Positions 14,849 through 19,805 of a DNA stretch of 19,805 bases are shown here, one piece after another (within the stretch, counting starts at the first letter, position 1; every line of letters begins with the position of its first letter). Made by a program: the position numbers and the translations under genes. The notes beneath the pieces were generated by a model. It worked only from the letters and a program-made list of their open reading frames with translations, was not told where the DNA came from and searched no databases. Source of the DNA: CAZVAO01 sp964625175 (lineage in GTDB: Bacteria; Bacillota; UBA994; PWPR01); NCBI GenBank assembly GCA_964625175.1, contig CAZVAO010000037.1, positions 1 through 19,805 on the forward strand, in the 5' to 3' direction.

Positions 14849-15499
14849 ATGAATAAATGGATTAGAAGTATTATATTACCAATTCTATTTGCGGCCATTA
14901 TCGGTGGTTTGTTTGCTAGTGTCAGCTACTTTGTTTATACACCAATTGTCGAGGAGAACAAAGCGTTATCCGCTGAGTTAGCCAGTCAAACGGCTGTATT
15001 GGCCGATTTGCAGGAGGTCAGTATTAATCGAGCAGAATACGAAGAAGAACTACTGAGCTACAAAGAAACATTGCGCAAGTACTACACGTTTGCAATGGAG
15101 TATGGCAACCAACCTAAGCTGTTTTTGATGCTTCATGATATTGAGCGTCGCGTTGACGTTGAATTGGAGAGCATGGCCCCAGCTGATGATGTAATTGAAT
15201 TAGTTTATAAAGCGACTTACAAGCGCTTTCTGGATTTGTTGCGTGAGTTTGAGCGGATTGAGTATTTCTACACCTGTCTGGATATTAAAGTGTTTCGCCA
15301 ATCTGGTGATACATTTAGCCTAATTCCAGACCCAGTCCCTGAGCCCTATCTTGTGCCTTCTATGATTCAAGAGGAAGAGCCTTTAACCGTTATTGTGACA
15401 GCCAGTTTCACTAGTACTCCAGTTAGTCCTACATTAGAAAGCGAAATTGATCAGCTTCTAAAAGCACTAGGGCTAATCGATGTGGTGATTATTGAATGA
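14849..15499 (+). CDS. PilO-like inner-membrane protein
   Basis: A 216-residue protein with a short basic N-terminus, one transmembrane helix (about residues 8-31), a predicted coiled coil (EENKALSAELASQ and onward) and a compact mixed domain. This is the topology of PilO/GspM, which forms heterodimers with PilN and links the motor to the filament base. The C-terminus is long, acidic and proline-rich around residues 165-185. AAGGAG precedes the ATG by six bases. Sequence identity to PilO is not obvious by eye; the call rests on topology and its position after pilM and pilN. Its stop overlaps the next start as ATGA, indicating translational coupling. Confidence 0.72.
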   Translation: MNKWIRSIILPILFAAIIGGLFASVSYFVYTPIVEENKALSAELASQTAVLADLQEVSINRAEYEEELLSYKETLRKYYTFAMEYGNQPKLFLMLHDIERRVDVELESMAPADDVIELVYKATYKRFLDLLREFERIEYFYTCLDIKVFRQSGDTFSLIPDPVPEPYLVPSMIQEEEPLTVIVTASFTSTPVSPTLESEIDQLLKALGLIDVVIIE

Positions 15500-15966
15500 A
15501 AAACAAAGGGTTCACTTTAATTGAGCTTTTACTCGTTATTGGACTACTTTCGGTAATAGCATCTACTATGAGTTATGACGTGATGAATATTCTATCACGT
15601 AATCGAGTTGATGTGGTTGCTAAGCAAATTGCTATGGATATGCGTGTTGCGCAGCAAAAAGCAGTTGAAGAAAACCGCAATTGGGTTATGGAATTCACGA
15701 ATAATGCGAATTTATCTTCCTACAAGATTTATCCTGAGGCAGAGAGCACTAAACCGCGGACTAATATTGCGATATCGGATAATGATGTCGGGTGGGGAGA
15801 CCTTGACGGTAATTATCTTCCGACTGATTTAGTTTTTAATGCGAGCGGTGGGATTGTCGCGACTGCGGATACGTTTGCCGTGAGCAATGGGGATGAGGAT
15901 CAGATATATCTGAGATTTGACACAGTGACAGGAAGGGTTACACTCTTAGCAACCGTGAGTCCTTAG
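15496..15966 (+). CDS. prepilin-like protein, GspH/FimT-like minor pilin
   Basis: A 156-residue prepilin with an almost consensus class III signal, MKNKG|FTLIELLLVIGLL, cleaved after Gly5 and with Glu at +5. The helix is followed by the GspH/FimT pattern, in which a helical stretch (VDVVAKQIAMDMRVAQQKAVEEN) leads into a beta-strand-rich domain with short strands such as VMEFT and YKIYP and a C-terminal YLRFDTVTGRVTLL segment. It overlaps the PilO-like gene by four bases. It is the last gene of the pilus operon and ends about 45 bases before the terminator at 16011-16041. Together with the GspI-, GspJ- and GspK-like genes it completes the minor pilin set. Confidence 0.87.
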   Translation: MKNKGFTLIELLLVIGLLSVIASTMSYDVMNILSRNRVDVVAKQIAMDMRVAQQKAVEENRNWVMEFTNNANLSSYKIYPEAESTKPRTNIAISDNDVGWGDLDGNYLPTDLVFNASGGIVATADTFAVSNGDEDQIYLRFDTVTGRVTLLATVSP

Positions 15967-16000
15967 TACAAATTCATAACTGAAGAAACAATAATCGTGA

Positions 16001-16009
16001 TGTTATAAT
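16001..16009 (+). promoter_or_regulatory. extended -10 promoter of the aro operon
   Basis: TGTTATAAT is a perfect extended -10 element (TGn plus TATAAT at 16004-16009) with no clear -35. The predicted start of transcription, near 16016, falls inside the left arm of the terminator hairpin at 16011-16036, so RNA from this promoter should not form the full hairpin. Confidence 0.6.
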
Positions 16010-16010
16010 T

Positions 16011-16041
16011 AGATCATTCTAATAAAAGGATGATCTTTTTT
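16011..16041 (+). terminator. intrinsic terminator of the pilus operon, overlapping the aro promoter
   Basis: A 7-bp stem AGATCAT (16011-16017)/ATGATCT (16030-16036) with an inner C:G pair and AT-rich loop is followed by a T6 run ending at 16041. It lies only 12 bases before the aroA start and touches its ribosome binding site AGGAG (16042-16046). Confidence 0.75.
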
Positions 16042-16052
16042 AGGAGTGAAAT

Positions 16053-17417
16053 ATGAAAATTAGGATCAACCCCCTTACAGAAAATATGGGTGGCACTATT
16101 GAAGTTCCAGGTGATAAGTCGATTACTCATCGCGCCTTGATTTTGGGTAGCATTGCTATGGGGGAGATGCAAATCTCCAACTATTTAAATGGTAGTGATT
16201 GTCTTGCTACTTTGAAGATTATGCAGCAAATGGGGGTGCATCTTGAAAAAACACCCTCACATATCCGCTTGAAAGGCGTTGGTTTGTATGGTTTACAAGC
16301 CCCCCCTTGCGTTTTAGATGCGGAAAATTCAGGAACGACCATGCGGTTGTTGGCCGGATTACTGACAGCCCAAAAATTCAACTCAGTCATCATTGGCGAT
16401 GCCTCTTTGTCGCAACGACCCATGGGGCGGATTATCAAGCCCTTACGACGTATGGGAGCCAATATTACCGGTCTTGATATGGAGTTTGCCCCATTGTCAA
16501 TTGAAGCGGTTCCTCATTTACACGCCAGTGAGCATCATCCACCGGTTGCAAGTGCCCAAGTGAAAAGTGCTATTATGCTTGCGGGATTGTATTGCCAGGG
16601 AAAAACAATCATCAACGAAGTGGCGATCTCCCGTGACCATAGCGAAAGAATGCTTGAGTTATTTGGGGCCCAGATTTCCCACCAAGGCAAGCGCATTGAG
16701 TTGATAGGGGGACTGGAACTCCAACAGCAGGATATTGATGTCCCAGGGGATTTCTCAACGGCAGCTTATTTTATTGCTTTAGCGCTCTGTTGTAGTGGGA
16801 GCCTCAATATTCACAATGTGGGCTTAAATCCAACTCGCACGGGGTTTTTAAGAGCGGTTCAACGGATGGGTGCTCGAATCCAGATAATGAATCAAAGGTT
16901 GAAGAGTAATGAGTTGCGAGCCGATCTCTATATGGTACAATCAGATTTGCATCCTGTAGAGATTGATATTGAAGAAATTCCAACCTTAATTGATGAAGTG
17001 CCTATTCTCGCCATACTCGCTTCGCGGGCAGATGGTATTTCCATTATTAAAGGGATATCAGAGCTGAAAGTCAAAGAGAGCAATCGTTTAAATGCTATTG
17101 TTGAAGAATTCAGCAAGTTTGGACTTGAAATTTGGGTCGAAGGCGATCAGCTATTAATTGATGGGCGTGTGCACAAACCATGCGCATCGCTCATTGGATT
17201 AAACCATTATAAGGACCATCGGATTGCTATGAGCTTAGCTGTCTTAGCACTGATTAGTCGTGAAAAGATTGAGCTCAACGATGCAGATATTGTGGATATC
17301 TCATGCCCTCAATTTTGGCAACTCTTGACTAAGGTGTTACCTGAAGGCACTTTAGCTACCGAAATATTAGCATTTCCAAGGAGGGAGTCTCTTGAATCAG
17401 CTGTTAATCACCCATAA
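16053..17417 (+). CDS. aroA: 3-phosphoshikimate 1-carboxyvinyltransferase (EPSP synthase)
   Basis: A 454-residue enzyme that joins shikimate-3-phosphate and phosphoenolpyruvate, step 6 of the shikimate pathway. Signature blocks run in order: PGDKSITHRALI, ENSGTTMRLLAG, SLSQRPMGRI, AQVKSAIMLAG, RDHSERML, PGDFSTAAYF, PTLIDEVPILA, LKVKESNRL and YKDHRIAMSL. It lies in the class of SGTT-type bacterial enzymes. Typical length is about 430; the extra C-terminal residues are encoded in the stretch that also holds the aroE ribosome binding site and overlaps aroE by 26 bases. The ATG follows AGGAG by six bases. It is first in the aro operon, directly after the promoter-terminator overlap. Herbicide response cannot be judged from these motifs. 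Confidence 0.97.
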   Translation: MKIRINPLTENMGGTIEVPGDKSITHRALILGSIAMGEMQISNYLNGSDCLATLKIMQQMGVHLEKTPSHIRLKGVGLYGLQAPPCVLDAENSGTTMRLLAGLLTAQKFNSVIIGDASLSQRPMGRIIKPLRRMGANITGLDMEFAPLSIEAVPHLHASEHHPPVASAQVKSAIMLAGLYCQGKTIINEVAISRDHSERMLELFGAQISHQGKRIELIGGLELQQQDIDVPGDFSTAAYFIALALCCSGSLNIHNVGLNPTRTGFLRAVQRMGARIQIMNQRLKSNELRADLYMVQSDLHPVEIDIEEIPTLIDEVPILAILASRADGISIIKGISELKVKESNRLNAIVEEFSKFGLEIWVEGDQLLIDGRVHKPCASLIGLNHYKDHRIAMSLAVLALISREKIELNDADIVDISCPQFWQLLTKVLPEGTLATEILAFPRRESLESAVNHP

Positions 17418-18237
17418 GCCGCAGGTCTATGTACTTCTAGGGTGGCCCTTGAACTACACCTTATCACCGCTTATTCATAATTGCATATTCTCCCAACGCC
17501 AGAAGGGAGAAATCTACTATACCCAGCCTGTTTTCCCAGCGGACTTCTTCCATTTCGTGAAATTATTTCGTCTATTGGGGTGGCAAGGTGCCAACGTTAC
17601 TACTCCTTTCAAGGAGGAAATCATAACCCATCTGGATTATGTAGATCCTTTGGCAGCCAAAATTGGAGCTGTGAATACGATTCACAATGAGGATGGCCGT
17701 TTGTCGGGCTATAATACGGATGCCGGTGGGTTTATTATGACCCTACCGACGTCACTGTCTAAAGATCACCCCGTACTCTGTTTGGGTGCTGGCGGTGCCG
17801 CACGGGCAATCGTTTTTTCCTTAGCGGAAGTTGGCTACAGGTATATCCGGGTTGCCAATCGCACGGTTGAACGCACGGAAATGTTATGCAGCGACTTGCG
17901 TGTTCATTACCCCAATTGTGATATATCAAGCATTTCATGGCGACACTTAGCGGCGCAGCATTTTATCGAAAGTGAATTAATCATTAATTGTACGAGTGTT
18001 GATTTTCCATGGCCACTAGAGTTACATAAGCAATCCCTTTTTAGTGGGGCAAAATGTGTGTATGATTTACGCTATGGTCGGTCAGAAAATGGGTTTATAG
18101 CACTTGCACAAAACCAACAAGTTCCCTCAGTCATAAATGGTGTGGATATGCTGATTTGGCAGGCTGCACTTGCTCAACAGATTTGGACGGGAGCAATGCC
18201 CTCAATCTCGCTGATTAAAGAAAAGTTGAAACTATGA
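17392..18237 (+). CDS. aroE: shikimate dehydrogenase
   Basis: A 281-residue NADPH-dependent enzyme reducing 3-dehydroshikimate to shikimate (step 4). The shikimate-binding loop is NYTLSPLIHN, where the usual first serine is Thr23 and the second is Ser25. Catalytic Lys74 lies in NVTTPFKEE, Asn95 in GAVNTI and Asp110 in YNTDAGG. The dinucleotide-binding loop is GAGGAARA (about 132-139) with VANRT after it. The C-terminal NGVDMLIWQAA block is standard. The start is TTG at 17392, supported by a perfect AAGGAGG seven bases upstream, inside the end of aroA. It overlaps aroK by four bases (ATGA), so translation is coupled. Cofactor preference (NADP or NAD) is not certain from sequence. Confidence 0.95.
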   Translation: MNQLLITHKPQVYVLLGWPLNYTLSPLIHNCIFSQRQKGEIYYTQPVFPADFFHFVKLFRLLGWQGANVTTPFKEEIITHLDYVDPLAAKIGAVNTIHNEDGRLSGYNTDAGGFIMTLPTSLSKDHPVLCLGAGGAARAIVFSLAEVGYRYIRVANRTVERTEMLCSDLRVHYPNCDISSISWRHLAAQHFIESELIINCTSVDFPWPLELHKQSLFSGAKCVYDLRYGRSENGFIALAQNQQVPSVINGVDMLIWQAALAQQIWTGAMPSISLIKEKLKL

Positions 18238-18728
18238 CAATTATTATTATTGGATTTATGGGAAGTGGCAAATCGACTGTGGGGGCACGTTTAGCAAACC
18301 GACTTGGCCTGCGCTTTTGCGATAGCGACAATCTATTTGAAAGTCGCTATGGTTCGATTCGTGATGTATTTGCCTTTGAAGGAGAAGATGTGTTTCGGCA
18401 AAGGGAGAGTCAAATCTTACATGAATTGGATTGGACGCAGAATTTTATCTTAGCGACAGGTGGGGGAATCATTACGCGTTGGCAAAACATGCTTTTCTTA
18501 CGCAATCGCGGTCGTATTGTATTATTGGAACCTGGTTTTGATGTGATTCAAACCCGTTTACGGGATGATGTAACCCGTCCGCTTTGGCAAGAGTCCAGCG
18601 ACGAACAAGCACGACTGCGTTTGTATCAGAAGCGGGTAATGCTGTATCGACGTTATGCTGACCTGATTGTAACAAGTGGCGACGAGTCGCAAATCGAGGA
18701 GTTGATTGTTAAATATGCTGATTTTTAA
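18234..18728 (+). CDS. aroK: shikimate kinase
   Basis: A 164-residue P-loop kinase that phosphorylates shikimate at the 3-hydroxyl (step 5), of normal length. The Walker A motif GFMGSGKST spans residues 7-15, the DSD metal and shikimate site is Asp30/Asp32, the FRQRE segment holds the shikimate-binding arginine (Arg55), and TGGG at 75-78 is the second conserved glycine block. The LID region carries DDVTRPLW with its ATP-covering arginine. The start overlaps the aroE stop as ATGA, without a strong ribosome binding site of its own, so coupling to aroE is expected. The end overlaps aroB. Confidence 0.95.
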   Translation: MTIIIIGFMGSGKSTVGARLANRLGLRFCDSDNLFESRYGSIRDVFAFEGEDVFRQRESQILHELDWTQNFILATGGGIITRWQNMLFLRNRGRIVLLEPGFDVIQTRLRDDVTRPLWQESSDEQARLRLYQKRVMLYRRYADLIVTSGDESQIEELIVKYADF

Positions 18729-19767
18729 TAATGGAAATTGGCAAGATTTTGCTCATTTCTTAGCACAAGAAACATCTGAAAAATTCTTTATTTTGACCGA
18801 TCGTCATGTTGCCCCTTTGTATTTGGATGCGTTAAGCGCTCAATTCACCAAGTGCGGCTTGAGATATAGCTCAAAAATCATTGAGCCTGGTGAGTCGAGT
18901 AAAAACCTGGAACAATTATGTGCGATTTACAGTTGGCTGGTATCAGAAAATGCTCAGCGAAAATCTTATATCCTTAACCTTGGGGGTGGTGTGATCTCTG
19001 ATTTAGGGGGGCTTGCGGCTGCAACTTATATGAGGGGAATCCCCTATATAAATATACCGACCACACTCATCGGACAGATTGATGCCGCAATAGGCGGTAA
19101 GACCGCTGTTAATTTTGCGGGGATCAAAAACATCATTGGCAGTTTTTATGAACCGACGATGGTGATTGTTAATCCTTCTCTAATGGGGACATTGCCAGTT
19201 GAAGAGTGGGCAAATGGGTATGGAGAAGTTCTCAAATATAGCGTATTGCTCGGTGATCCTCAGTTACTTGAGTCAATGCATAACGAGTCGGGTCTAATCC
19301 AGTCAACAATTGAACGATGCTTAGAGTTTAAGCGCATCGTGAGTCTGGAAGATCCCTTCGATCGGGCTAGACGTAGGACGCTCAACTTAGGTCATACGTT
19401 AGGACATGCCTTGGAAGCCATCTATCAACTACCACATGGTATGGCAGTTGCCTACGGTATCGCTGGAGCCGCTTACTTAGCGTGGAAAATGGGTAAGGCA
19501 CATGAAGCGTTTTATCGTGCCATCCAAGACCAGATTTCTAACATACCACATATAGCCCCGTTGCCAAGTGAAATAGATATTGAAGCTGTTTTTGCTCATA
19601 TCCACTCGGACAAGAAAAGGCAAAGTCAGCGTGAGATGGTTTGGATCATTCCCCGAGATTGGGGTGATGTTGCTGTTGAATCCATTTCCAATGACCAGTG
19701 GCAAACCATTTTAGCTCAGTTTTACAAGAGAAAGAAGGACAATAATGAAGCAAGTATTAATTATTAA
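18706..19767 (+). CDS. aroB: 3-dehydroquinate synthase
   Basis: A 353-residue NAD-dependent metalloenzyme that cyclises DAHP to 3-dehydroquinate (step 2). It contains the EPGESSKN and LGGGVISDLGGLAAATYMRG nucleotide-binding blocks, PTTLIGQIDAAIGGKTAVN with the active-site lysine, and zinc ligands in NGYGEVLKY (Glu), NLGHTLGHALE (His) and PHGMAVAYG (His). The start is either TTG at 18706, four bases after GAGGAG, or ATG at 18715, 13 bases after it; TTG is preferred on spacing. Either way it overlaps the aroK end (23 or 14 bases). It overlaps aroQ by 23 bases, continuing the tight coupling of the operon. Confidence 0.95.
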   Translation: MLNMLIFNNGNWQDFAHFLAQETSEKFFILTDRHVAPLYLDALSAQFTKCGLRYSSKIIEPGESSKNLEQLCAIYSWLVSENAQRKSYILNLGGGVISDLGGLAAATYMRGIPYINIPTTLIGQIDAAIGGKTAVNFAGIKNIIGSFYEPTMVIVNPSLMGTLPVEEWANGYGEVLKYSVLLGDPQLLESMHNESGLIQSTIERCLEFKRIVSLEDPFDRARRRTLNLGHTLGHALEAIYQLPHGMAVAYGIAGAAYLAWKMGKAHEAFYRAIQDQISNIPHIAPLPSEIDIEAVFAHIHSDKKRQSQREMVWIIPRDWGDVAVESISNDQWQTILAQFYKRKKDNNEASINY

Positions 19768-19805
19768 TGGGCCTAATTTAAATTGGTTAGGGCGAAGAGA
19801 CCACA
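19745..19805 (+). CDS. aroQ: 3-dehydroquinate dehydratase type II, N-terminal fragment (cut by window end)
   Basis: Only the first 20 codons are present: MKQVLIINGPNLNWLGRRDH. The NGPNLNxLGxR motif is diagnostic for the type II enzyme (step 3), including the active-site arginine (Arg18). The ATG follows AAGGA by five bases and lies inside the end of aroB in another frame, overlapping it by 23 bases. The rest of the gene lies outside the window. Confidence 0.92.
   Translation, partial: MKQVLIINGPNLNWLGRRDH

Noticed and set aside
1..19805. Search for CRISPR arrays, insertion sequences, integrases, tRNA and rRNA genes
   Set aside because: No repeat-spacer pattern, transposase motif, terminal inverted repeats or RNA-gene signatures were seen.

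Overview
This 19.8 kb window looks like a chromosomal segment of a Clostridia-like member of the Bacillota. The reasons are a tryptophan T-box riboswitch ahead of trpS, strong AAGGAGG-type ribosome binding sites, frequent GTG/TTG starts, Firmicutes-style aminopeptidase and aminoacylase families, and a pilus locus with no outer-membrane component. A species cannot be named from the sequence alone. No rRNA, tRNA, insertion sequence, integrase or CRISPR array was found.

Region 1 (about 1-5250) is a D-amino-acid module. On the minus strand are an N-acyl-D-amino-acid deacylase (1993-3570), a DUF1445 protein (971-1747) and a DUF4392 protein (98-961). The last two match, in the same order, the two halves of the animal mitochondrial D-glutamate cyclase. 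Divergent from these are an RsmC-like methyltransferase (3736-4335) and a DppA-like M55 D-aminopeptidase (4417-5247).

Region 2 (5314-7810) holds trpS on the minus strand with its T-box leader and a strong terminator, followed by a plus-strand diacylglycerol/lipid kinase. The kinase stop codon is followed by an unusual codon-phased repeat and then a terminator.

Region 3 (7915-11235) holds two tandem paralogous M14 zinc carboxypeptidases that lack signal peptides, ending in a terminator.

Region 4 (11496-16041) is a compact type IV pilus/pseudopilus operon: two class III prepilin-like proteins resembling GspI and GspJ, a GspK/PilX-like protein, PilM, PilN, a PilO-like protein and a GspH/FimT-like prepilin. 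It has the minor-pilin (tip) set and the PilMNO assembly platform. No ATPase, PilC, prepilin peptidase or obvious major pilin is present here.

Region 5 (16001-19805) is an overlapping shikimate-pathway operon, aroA-aroE-aroK-aroB-aroQ, with aroQ cut by the window end. It covers pathway steps 2 to 6. Its promoter sits inside the terminator of the pilus operon.

The most interesting points are the split D-glutamate cyclase next to other D-amino-acid enzymes, the orphan minor-pilin plus PilMNO cassette, a G7 tract where one extra base would fuse PilM to PilN, the terminator/promoter overlap before aroA, and the in-frame 9-codon repeat after the lipid kinase stop.
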